Shown: positions 50,621 to 58,091 of the stretch, one piece after another | How positions within the stretch are numbered: the stretch's first letter is position 1 | Layout of the letters: every line of letters begins with the position of its first letter | Assembly: GCA_963765935.1 (NCBI GenBank) | Contig: CAVXXX010000003.1 | Location: forward strand, 1 to 64,000 | Direction of reading: 5' to 3' | Length of the DNA: 64,000 bases | Source: JAMXLG01 sp963765935 | GTDB taxonomy: Bacteria; Vulcanimicrobiota; Vulcanimicrobiia; Vulcanimicrobiales; Vulcanimicrobiaceae | Position numbers and translations under genes: made by a program | The notes under the pieces: generated by a model | The model's input: the letters and a program-made list of their open reading frames with translations, nothing else | Told to the model about the DNA's origin: nothing | Database searches by the model: none

Positions 50621-52744
50621 TTAGTGAGACGGCGGTTCGACGGGATGCAGATACTTTGAGAGGAAAGCTTCCGCCGCGCGGTACTGCTCGACGAGGTGTT
50701 CCCATACAGAGTTCTCGTGCGTTTCGTTCGGAAACACTTGCGTCTCTACGGTGACGCCTTGGGCTTGCAACTTCGTTGCCAGATCGACACTCTGCGAAAA
50801 TGGCACGTTGCGATCGTCGTCCCCCTGCTCGATGAACACCGGTGACTTCCAACTTTTCAAATAGCCCTCGGCCGTCGACATCGTCGCGATGTGGCGTTGC
50901 TTCGACGTACCGACGGTCTTGCCGTAATCGTGATCGAAGTCCGTCGCCCAATCGTGCACGCCGGCAAAATCAGCACCAACCTTGAAAATATCGGAGTCCT
51001 TTGCAAGCGCGAGAGCCGTCAGCAGACCGCCGTAGGAGAGGCCGTAGATGCCGATCCGATTCGCGTCGATGCTCTCCTGTTTCTGAAGCCACTTAGCGCC
51101 GGCGAGAACGTCGTTGTACTCGGAGCCGCCGTGCCATGCGGCGTTTGGCGGATTGCGGAATTTGTAGCCGTACATGATCCCCAATCGATAGTTGATGGAC
51201 AGTACCGCGAAGCCCTTATTCACGAGATACTGGTTCATCTCATAGAGATGGCTGTAGGGCTCCATGTAGTGGAAGCCCCCGAGCATTTGACGAGGCGGAC
51301 CGCCATGGTCGAAGACGATCGCAGGCACCTTGCCGGTGAAATGGCGCGGCAAGAAATACTGCGCGTGGATCGTGTAGCCGTCCGGGGTCACGTAGGTGAT
51401 GAGGCGCGGCTTTACCATTTGCGTCGCCGGATAGTTCGCCGGCGTTGCGACTGCAGTCAGGATCTTCGCCGGATTGCCGGCGATCGTCACTTGCGGCGGA
51501 TTCGCGTAACCACCGTCGATGTACGCCAGACCGCCGTGCGCAAGCGACGTCGGATACCACTGGTTGTTCGCTCCGCGCGTTAACTGCTTCGGTGTGCCAT
51601 CGAGGCCAACGCTCCAGATGTGGCGCACGTCGAGATCGCCTTCGTTCGAGGCGATCAGCAGCTTCGTATCATCGAGCGTCGGCGCAACCGTTTCAACCTC
51701 GTAGCCACCGGTCGTCAGACGCTTCGCGGCGCCGCCGTTCGCGGACACGGCGTAGATGTGATTCCAACCGTCGCTCTCCCATGGAAATGCAATTTGATCG
51801 CCCGTAAGCCACCAGAGCTGCGCCGCACTCATCGTCGGATAGAACTCCTCGCCCATCCCCTTATGCGCGCTCCAGACCTTATGCGCGTTGCCGCTATTTG
51901 CGTTCGCGACCCAGATCGACCACGGGAACGCCGCATTACTCCCACCGCTGAAACTCGCGCTGTCATAGATCGTCTCGCCGATCTTCGTTCCGGGCGAGCG
52001 CACGAAGGCGACGCGCGAACCGTCAGGTGACCATGCCGGGACCGAGTCGTTCGTAAAGGCGGGCGTCGCGTAGATGTACGATTTTTTCTCCGGCGTGTAA
52101 ATGACGACGAATGAGTGATCGCCGCGCGAATTGGCGAAGGCGATCTTCGCGCCGTCGGGCGACCACGCGACGTCGCCGACTGCTCCGCGAATCGCGAGCA
52201 TATCCGCCTTACCGGCCGTGAACGTTCCGCTTGCGTCCTTCGAAAACGTGACGACGCCGAGCTGTCCCTGGGAGGTCGTGAAGGCTACGGCGTCGCCTTT
52301 GGGCGACAGAAAGGCGGCGTTGCTGCCTTCAGCCAGCTTCACCGGTTCTCCACCAGCGATCGGTACGATGTAGAGCGTCCGCTGCGGCGGCGGAATGAGC
52401 GAGAGCGGATTCGCGTTGTCAGCTGTGCCTTCGTCCCCCGCATTCCCACGAAAAAAGATTACCGCATCGTTCGCCGCATTCACCGCCGGAGCGAAGACGT
52501 CTTGACCGTCGTCTTGCGCGTAATGCGTCAGCGCGTGAACGCTGCCGCCCGCGTTTGTATAAAGATTTCGGACACCGCTCGCGTCGACTTTCCATACGAG
52601 GATGGTACCGTCGAACGAGGCAACGAGAGCGTCCGGAAACGGTGCGGCGAGAACGTCTGCCACTCCGAAGGCCGGCGCGCCCACGGGTAATGCCGCACAA
52701 GCAAACGATAGAACGCAAAACGCTACGAGGAGACGAAATATCAT
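50621..52744 (-). CDS. Exported S9-family (prolyl oligopeptidase-like) peptidase
   Basis: 707 residues with a signal peptide (about 1-17, LLVAFCVLSFACAALPVG). N-terminal beta-propeller with WSPDGAKIAFANSRGD, AWSPDGSRVAFVRSPG and similar blades to about residue 420, then the alpha/beta hydrolase domain: Ser570 in GLSYGG, Asp644 in QGDDDRNVP, His676 in NETHEN. All catalytic residues are present. ATG 52744 with GGAGG 5 bases upstream. Likely a dipeptidyl- or oligopeptidase of the periplasm. Confidence 0.92.
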   Translation of the reverse strand: MIFRLLVAFCVLSFACAALPVGAPAFGVADVLAAPFPDALVASFDGTILVWKVDASGVRNLYTNAGGSVHALTHYAQDDGQDVFAPAVNAANDAVIFFRGNAGDEGTADNANPLSLIPPPQRTLYIVPIAGGEPVKLAEGSNAAFLSPKGDAVAFTTSQGQLGVVTFSKDASGTFTAGKADMLAIRGAVGDVAWSPDGAKIAFANSRGDHSFVVIYTPEKKSYIYATPAFTNDSVPAWSPDGSRVAFVRSPGTKIGETIYDSASFSGGSNAAFPWSIWVANANSGNAHKVWSAHKGMGEEFYPTMSAAQLWWLTGDQIAFPWESDGWNHIYAVSANGGAAKRLTTGGYEVETVAPTLDDTKLLIASNEGDLDVRHIWSVGLDGTPKQLTRGANNQWYPTSLAHGGLAYIDGGYANPPQVTIAGNPAKILTAVATPANYPATQMVKPRLITYVTPDGYTIHAQYFLPRHFTGKVPAIVFDHGGPPRQMLGGFHYMEPYSHLYEMNQYLVNKGFAVLSINYRLGIMYGYKFRNPPNAAWHGGSEYNDVLAGAKWLQKQESIDANRIGIYGLSYGGLLTALALAKDSDIFKVGADFAGVHDWATDFDHDYGKTVGTSKQRHIATMSTAEGYLKSWKSPVFIEQGDDDRNVPFSQSVDLATKLQAQGVTVETQVFPNETHENSVWEHLVEQYRAAEAFLSKYLHPVEPPSH

Positions 52745-52844
52745 CAAAACCTCCAATATTTTGTTGTGACCCTTAGGCTACGCCTGTGCGCATTCCCTCC
52801 ACGAACGGTCGCGCCGACGCGTGAGAAGCTCGTACTCAGTTTTC

Positions 52845-52883
52845 AAAACAAGAGCCCGACGAAATTCGTCGGGCTCTTGTTTT
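52845..52883 (-). terminator. Terminator after ssb (39-bp near-perfect palindrome)
   Basis: Two 19-bp arms, AAAACAAGAGCCCGACGAA (52845-52863) and its exact reverse complement (52865-52883), around a single base. It ends T-rich on both strands, so it can act bidirectionally. It lies 55 bases after the ssb stop and ends the rpsF-ssb transcript. The core AGAGCCCGACG is shared with the terminator at 48523. Confidence 0.9.
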
Positions 52884-52888
52884 GATGC

Positions 52889-52914
52889 GGTCCTTCGACA
52901 AGCTCAGGATGACA
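52889..52914 (-). repeat. REP-like repeat, reverse copy
   Basis: Minus strand TGTCATCCTGAGCTTGTCGA followed by AGGACC. Inverted with respect to the copy at 12569-12596. Located between the ssb stop and its terminator. Confidence 0.7.
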
Positions 52915-52937
52915 CAGACGTTTCGCGGTTCGCCCGC

Positions 52938-53378
52938 CTAGAACGGGATTTCGTCGTCCAGTTCGTCGCCGAAGGCTTCGGTTGAGGAGCCGTTTGCACC
53001 GCCACCGCTGCGTGCGCCGGCGAAACCGCCGCCGGCGTTGGCCAAGTCTTCGCCGCCGCCTTGACGGGCGCCGAGCATTTGCATGTTGTCGATGACGACT
53101 TCCGTGGCTTTGCGCTTATTGCCGTCCTTGTCGTCATAGGAACGAATAACGAGACGTCCCTCCACGAGCGTGTTCGAGCCCTTCTTTAAATATGTGTTGC
53201 AGGTTTCGCCGAGACGGTCCCACGCGACAATGTCGACAAATGTCGTCTCTTCTTTGTTGCGCGGGTTGTTGACGGCAAGCGTGAACTTGGTCACAGCTTT
53301 GCCGGATTGCGTGTACCGGATCTCGGGGTCGCGCGTGAGGTTGCCGACCAGAATGACTCGATTGTATGAACCTGCCAT
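52938..53378 (-). CDS. ssb: Single-stranded DNA-binding protein
   Basis: 146 residues: OB-fold (NRVILVGNLTRDPEIRYTQS, FTLAVNN, VDIVAWDRLGETCNTYLKKG), a Gly/Ala-rich linker and the conserved acidic tip DDEIPF that binds partner proteins. Its start is 103 bases after the rpsF stop, with a terminator-like hairpin between. In most bacteria rpsR follows ssb directly; here it does not. Confidence 0.98.
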   Translation of the reverse strand: MAGSYNRVILVGNLTRDPEIRYTQSGKAVTKFTLAVNNPRNKEETTFVDIVAWDRLGETCNTYLKKGSNTLVEGRLVIRSYDDKDGNKRKATEVVIDNMQMLGARQGGGEDLANAGGGFAGARSGGGANGSSTEAFGDELDDEIPF

Positions 53379-53426
53379 ATAAAACTCTCTTTCGCTATGT
53401 CGCTAAGCTAATGCAATGCCTAATAC

Positions 53427-53463
53427 TAAAACGGGCCGGTGCCAACTGTGCGGCACGGCCCGT
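53427..53463 (-). terminator. Terminator-like hairpin between rpsF and ssb
   Basis: On the minus strand ACGGGCC (comp 53457-53463) pairs with GGCCCGT (comp 53431-53437), extended by GTGCC/GGCAC, followed by TTTTAGT. Fits an intrinsic terminator or attenuator that would lower ssb expression relative to rpsF. Confidence 0.65.
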
Positions 53464-53481
53464 ACGTGGTTTTGTAGGCTT

Positions 53482-53820
53482 TTAGACCTGGACGGGTGCG
53501 GCCTGCGCGGCTTGAGCCATCGCTGCAAGCGCGCGCTTGTCGAGATGAACTACGAGGGCGCGCAGGACGTCCTCGTGCAGCTTGAGCTGGCGCTCGAGCT
53601 CCTTGGACGCGTCGCCGCTGCTGCGAAACTGCATCACAACGTAATTGCCTTCGCGGAGATCGTTGATCTCGTACGCAAGGCGCTTCTTGCCGAGCTTTTC
53701 GATGGCGACGATCTCGCCGGCCTGTCCCTTGATGATCTCGCCGATCGCATTTGCACGCGTCTCGACGTCGGTTTCCTCGAGGTTCGGTCGAAGAATATAA
53801 GTGACTTCGTAGTCGTTCAT
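53482..53820 (-). CDS. rpsF: Ribosomal protein bS6
   Basis: 112 residues with the bS6 pattern: NDYEVTYILRPNLEETDVET, IEKLGKKRLAYEINDLREGN, YVVMQFRSSGDASKELERQL. First gene of the rpsF-ssb unit. Upstream lie two hairpins (53843-53864 and 53896-53924) that may form a regulatory leader. It normally works next to bS18, whose gene is 41 kb away here. Confidence 0.98.
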   Translation of the reverse strand: MNDYEVTYILRPNLEETDVETRANAIGEIIKGQAGEIVAIEKLGKKRLAYEINDLREGNYVVMQFRSSGDASKELERQLKLHEDVLRALVVHLDKRALAAMAQAAQAAPVQV

Positions 53821-53842
53821 GTATACTATCCCAATCTGCGGA

Positions 53843-53924
53843 CACCGCCTGTGCCAGGCAGGTGGCCCATCCTCGATGCGGGACGGGCAGTGGAGCCCGA
53901 GGTCATAGACCGGCGGACCTCGGG
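53843..53924 (-). promoter_or_regulatory. Structured 5' leader of rpsF (candidate S6:S18-type autoregulatory RNA)
   Basis: Two hairpins in the minus-strand leader: CACC-t-GCCTG / CAGGC-GGTG (53843-53864), ending 22 bases before the ATG, and CCCGAGGTC / GACCTCGGG (53896-53924) with an 11-base loop containing CCG. A conserved leader bound by the S6:S18 complex is known upstream of rpsF in many bacteria. Whether this is that motif cannot be decided by eye. Confidence 0.35.
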
Positions 53925-53980
53925 GATTTTACACTAGGCTCAGCCTTTTTTCAACCCTGCGCGGTTCTATAGAAGATAGC

Positions 53981-56900
53981 ATGCCCATCGCACGATTCGC
54001 CGTCACCCGCCGAATCGCCGTATCGATGATCGCTTTGGCGATCGTCGTTCTCGGCGTTTTTGCACTTCCTCGCTTGCCGGTTGCACTGCTGCCGAATTTC
54101 ACTCAACCGGTTGTCACCGTGACGGTGAATTATCCGAACGTCGGACCCGAGCAGATGGAAGCGCTCATCACGCGCCCGATCGAGAACGCGGTCAGCCGCG
54201 TCAACGGTATTCAACAAATCAATTCGACGTCGGCCGAAGGCCAGACGCAAATCAGCGCTCAGTTCTATTTCGGAACGAATATCGATACGGCCGCCGTCGA
54301 CGTGCAGCAAAAGGTCGATCAGATTCGCAGTCAGCTTCCGAACGATCCGAACCTGCAGCAGCCGCAGGTTGCGAAGTTCGACTCAAACTCGTTCCCGGTG
54401 GTGCGCGTGTACGTGACGGATCCCAACATGTCGCTGCGCGATATGGGCGATCTCTTCACCAACACTCTTTCCGATGAATTTGCATCCGTTGATGGCGTTG
54501 CGAACGTAACGGTCAATAGCGATCAGCAGCGCTCGATCATGATCCAGCCGAACGCGAATCTGCTCGCAGCAAATGGACTGACGCTTGCGCAAATCACGAA
54601 CCGCGTCCAGCAAGAGAACTTGAACTTACCCGCCGGCATCGTGCAGGTCGGCCCGAACGAGTACCAGGTGCGCAGCAACGCGCTCTTGCAGTCCGCCGAT
54701 GAAGTCGCGCGCCTGGTTCTTGCAACCAAAAACGGAGCCGTCATTCGGATCGGCGATGTCGCGCACGTCAGCGACTCCATCAGCGAACAACGGACCTTCC
54801 AGCGGCTCAACGGCGTACCGGCCCTCGGTATGGTCGTCAACGCACAGCCTGACGCAAATATCGTTTCGACGGCCATCGGCATCTACAAGAAGATCAACGA
54901 TATTCAGTCCCGCTATCCGGGCATGCATATCGCGGTCGTCTTCGATCAGAAAGGCTTCATCGAAGACTCGATCAAGGCGCTCGAGCACACGGCAATCTAC
55001 GGTGCAGTGCTCGCTATCCTCATCATCTTCTTGTTCTTGCACTCGTGGCGCACGACGCTGATCGTCGCGATCTCACTGCCGATCTCCGTGCTCGGGGCAC
55101 TCTTCGTCGCCTACGTCGCCGGCTATTCGCTCAACATTATGACGCTCGGCGGCCTCGCACTCGCCGTCGGTTTGATCGTAGACGACGCAATCGTCGTCAT
55201 CGAAAACATCTATCGACACATGGCGATGGGACAGAATCCGCGTAACGCTGCCGAGAGTGCCACATCGGAAATTTTCACGGCCGTTATGGCGTCGTCGGTC
55301 ACGGTTGTCACGGTCTTCATTCCGCTGGTCCTCATCCCGGGATTGCAAGGGTTGATCTTCACGCCCTTCGCGGTCATGGTTATGGGCGCCGTCGCGCTCT
55401 CGTTCACCGTCGCAATCACGACGGTGCCGATGCTTGCGTCCGTGCTCATCAAAAACAAATACACGACGAACGGTGCGCTCAACGGCAACGGCTCGACGAA
55501 CAACAACGGGCACGGCTCCAAAGGTTCGCTCTACACGCGGTTTTCGCGCGGATTCGATCGCGGGTACGAACGCTTCGCCGGATGGTACACGAAGCTGCTA
55601 ACGTTCGCGGTGGATCGTCCCGGGCTCGTGACAGCGATCGCCGGCATCGTACTGGGCGCAACGCTCGTCGCGCTCAAATTCGGCGCGGTTCAAACCGAGA
55701 TGTTCCCGCCGTCGAACTCGGTCTTCGTTCGGTTCAACCTCCAGATGGCCACCGGAACCGCGTTAAACGTCACCAACAGCATCACGAACGACGTCGAGCA
55801 GCGCATGCGCAAAGATCCGCGCGTGCAAGACGTCGGCAGTCAAATTGGGACGGTCGGCTACATCGGTGGTGGAACGCAGGTCACCAACCAAGCCAGTCTT
55901 TCGATTGACTTAAAACCGAGCGTTTCGAGTGACGAAGCCGCACGCTTCGTCGCGCAGTGGCAAGCAGCGCTCACCGGGCGATTCGTCGCGCGGCGCGGCG
56001 GCCCGACGCTCTCGCCGGAGCAAGTTGCCCGCTTCCGCCAGCGTTTCGGCGCGCCGATTCCCGGATTATTAGCGTTCGGACGCACGGTCGACATCGTGCA
56101 AGGAACGATTGCGCGCGGACAAGATGCGCTCACGCTTCAAGTCTACGGGCCGGATATCGGTAAGCTCTATGATTTGGCGTGGAGTCAAGTGATTCCGCGA
56201 CTCAGCGGCGTTCCGGGCATTCAAGCTCCGAATACGAACGTCACGAATTCGCAGCCGGAGGTCGATATCAACGTCGACCGCGCGAAGGCGGCGCAACTCG
56301 GTCTTTCGACGGACGTGATCTCGAACATCATCGATACGGCCACTGCCGGTACGATCGCTTCGTACATGCAGATCAACGGCACACAGTATCCGATCATCGT
56401 TCAATTGCCGCCCGATCAACGCCGATCGCTGCAAGCCGTTCAAGAGTTGAATGTTCCGCTCGGCACGAGCACAACCACGGCCGCGACGAACCTTTCGGGC
56501 GCATCCGCAATCGGAACCGCGCAGACCAATCAGGCGATGGCGACGCTCCCGGTGATGCCCCTCAAAGAACTTGCGAGCATCTCGTTCGGTAGCGGGCCTT
56601 CGGAGATCAGCCGTCAGGACAAACAACGCGAGATCGACATTGATGCCGGCCTCAACGGCATTCCGCTCGGTCAAGCCGTGGCAGATGCGACGCGCATCAT
56701 GAACGGCCTCACGCTGCCGCCGGGATACCACTGGCAATTCGGGCAATCGGTAACGCAGCAAAGCGACACGTTCGGAAGCCTCGGGCTGATCGTCATTCTT
56801 GCGATCGCGATGATCTACATGTTGCTTGCGGCGCAATTTGAGTCGCTCTTACATCCGCTCGTCATCATGTTCTCGGTGCCGCTCTCACTTGCCGGTATCG

Positions 56901-57346
56901 TCCTCGCGCTCGTCGTGACGCACCGCGCGTTCGGCTTAACGGCATTCATCGGCGTGCTCATGCTCGTCGGTATCGTGGTGAAGAACGCGATTCTCGTGGT
57001 CGAGTTCACGAATCAACTGCGCGAACGTGGGTACTCGCCACGCGACGCCGTCTTACATGCCGCACCGTTACGCTTGCGTCCGATTCTCATGACGACGCTC
57101 GCATCTATCGGCGGTATGTTACCGATCGCTATCGGCATCGAAACCGGGAGCCAAACGCAAGCACCGCTCGGCACGGTCGTGATCGGCGGTCTGCTCTGTT
57201 CGACGATGCTTTCGCTCATCGTCGTTCCGACGCTCTATCTCTGGACCGCGAAACACATCGAGCCGCGCATCGGCGGCTTCACCCGCGGCGCAGGCCGTGA
57301 CGGCGCCCTAACCGTCCCGAAACACGAACTCCCCGTCGAAGTGTAG
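53981..57346 (+). CDS. RND-family efflux pump inner-membrane transporter (AcrB/HAE1 type)
   Basis: 1121 residues, full-length RND: helix 1 (AVSMIALAIVVLGVFAL), periplasmic loop, LNIMTLGGLALAVGLIVDDA (helix 4 with the proton-relay Asp pair), a Gly/Asn-rich insert between helices 6 and 7 (NGNGSTNNNGHGS), a second periplasmic loop, and the C-terminal helices with GIVVKNAILVVEFTN. It probably exports hydrophobic compounds with proton flux. No membrane-fusion protein or outer-membrane channel gene is adjacent. Convergent with the TSUP gene (6 bases between stops). Confidence 0.95.
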   Translation: MPIARFAVTRRIAVSMIALAIVVLGVFALPRLPVALLPNFTQPVVTVTVNYPNVGPEQMEALITRPIENAVSRVNGIQQINSTSAEGQTQISAQFYFGTNIDTAAVDVQQKVDQIRSQLPNDPNLQQPQVAKFDSNSFPVVRVYVTDPNMSLRDMGDLFTNTLSDEFASVDGVANVTVNSDQQRSIMIQPNANLLAANGLTLAQITNRVQQENLNLPAGIVQVGPNEYQVRSNALLQSADEVARLVLATKNGAVIRIGDVAHVSDSISEQRTFQRLNGVPALGMVVNAQPDANIVSTAIGIYKKINDIQSRYPGMHIAVVFDQKGFIEDSIKALEHTAIYGAVLAILIIFLFLHSWRTTLIVAISLPISVLGALFVAYVAGYSLNIMTLGGLALAVGLIVDDAIVVIENIYRHMAMGQNPRNAAESATSEIFTAVMASSVTVVTVFIPLVLIPGLQGLIFTPFAVMVMGAVALSFTVAITTVPMLASVLIKNKYTTNGALNGNGSTNNNGHGSKGSLYTRFSRGFDRGYERFAGWYTKLLTFAVDRPGLVTAIAGIVLGATLVALKFGAVQTEMFPPSNSVFVRFNLQMATGTALNVTNSITNDVEQRMRKDPRVQDVGSQIGTVGYIGGGTQVTNQASLSIDLKPSVSSDEAARFVAQWQAALTGRFVARRGGPTLSPEQVARFRQRFGAPIPGLLAFGRTVDIVQGTIARGQDALTLQVYGPDIGKLYDLAWSQVIPRLSGVPGIQAPNTNVTNSQPEVDINVDRAKAAQLGLSTDVISNIIDTATAGTIASYMQINGTQYPIIVQLPPDQRRSLQAVQELNVPLGTSTTTAATNLSGASAIGTAQTNQAMATLPVMPLKELASISFGSGPSEISRQDKQREIDIDAGLNGIPLGQAVADATRIMNGLTLPPGYHWQFGQSVTQQSDTFGSLGLIVILAIAMIYMLLAAQFESLLHPLVIMFSVPLSLAGIVLALVVTHRAFGLTAFIGVLMLVGIVVKNAILVVEFTNQLRERGYSPRDAVLHAAPLRLRPILMTTLASIGGMLPIAIGIETGSQTQAPLGTVVIGGLLCSTMLSLIVVPTLYLWTAKHIEPRIGGFTRGAGRDGALTVPKHELPVEV

Positions 57347-57352
57347 CGCCCG

Positions 57353-58039
57353 CTAGCGTACGAAAAACACGATCGTCATTGCGATCCCGATTGTAATGAC
57401 CATTGCGCGTGCTGCGGGTTGCGGGATGCGCCGGAAGAACTTTGCGCCGAAATAGCCGCCAAGTAACGCCATGAGGCACATCGGCACGGCGAAACGCCAA
57501 TCCACGACGCGCGCAATTAAGAAGGGGACGAGTGCGACGCCATTGATCGCGACGCTGAGCACGTTCTTCATTCCGTTGGTGGCGTTAAACGACGGCAATC
57601 CGGAGAACGACAGCACGGCGAGCATCAAGATTCCCATGCCCGCTCCGAAGTAGCCTCCATAGATCGAAACGAGAAATTGCACGATCAACTGCCATCCCTG
57701 ATGCGCGGGATCGCCGTGATGCGGTTTCGTCAGCAACGGACTCGCTGCAAACACGATCGTCGCAAAAAGCAACAGCCACGGAATCAGTCGATTGAACGTC
57801 GCTGCAGGCGTCAGCAGCAAGAGACATGCGCCGATGAACGCACCGACCGCGCTAATAGTCGCCACCGAATACAGCAGGCGTTTATGCGGTTTGACATCGA
57901 CCCAATAGCCGCGCGCACCGCCGATTGTCCCAACCCACATCGCCGCGTTGTTGGTCGCGTTCGCCGGGATCGACGGCACACCGGCAAAAATCAACGCCGG
58001 AAAACTGAGAAAGCTGCCGCCGCCGGCGACGCTGTTCAT
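57353..58039 (-). CDS. TSUP-family (TauE/SafE) membrane permease
   Basis: 228 residues as written, with repeated motifs of sulfite/sulfoacetate exporter-like permeases: AGGGSFLSFPALI near the start, GGYFGAGMGILMLAVLSFSG in the second half, and GGYFGAKFFRRI. About six to seven helices. The family usually begins about 15 residues earlier; the frame is open upstream (LLAIGAAFFAGAMNSVAGGG), but no ATG/GTG/TTG exists there, so either ATG 58039 is the start or a non-canonical start is used, perhaps coupled to the upstream relA stop 50 bases away. Substrate unknown. Confidence 0.85.
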   Translation of the reverse strand: MNSVAGGGSFLSFPALIFAGVPSIPANATNNAAMWVGTIGGARGYWVDVKPHKRLLYSVATISAVGAFIGACLLLLTPAATFNRLIPWLLLFATIVFAASPLLTKPHHGDPAHQGWQLIVQFLVSIYGGYFGAGMGILMLAVLSFSGLPSFNATNGMKNVLSVAINGVALVPFLIARVVDWRFAVPMCLMALLGGYFGAKFFRRIPQPAARAMVITIGIAMTIVFFVR

Positions 58040-58091
58040 GGCGCCGGCAAAGAACGCAGCGCCTATTGCAAGGAGTGAATGGTTCAGCGTT

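Noticed and set aside
12524..52937. The 40-kb segment as a classical genomic island, prophage or ICE
   Set aside because: No integrase, transposase, relaxase, tRNA attachment site or phage gene was seen; it contains housekeeping-type genes such as glutamine synthetase.
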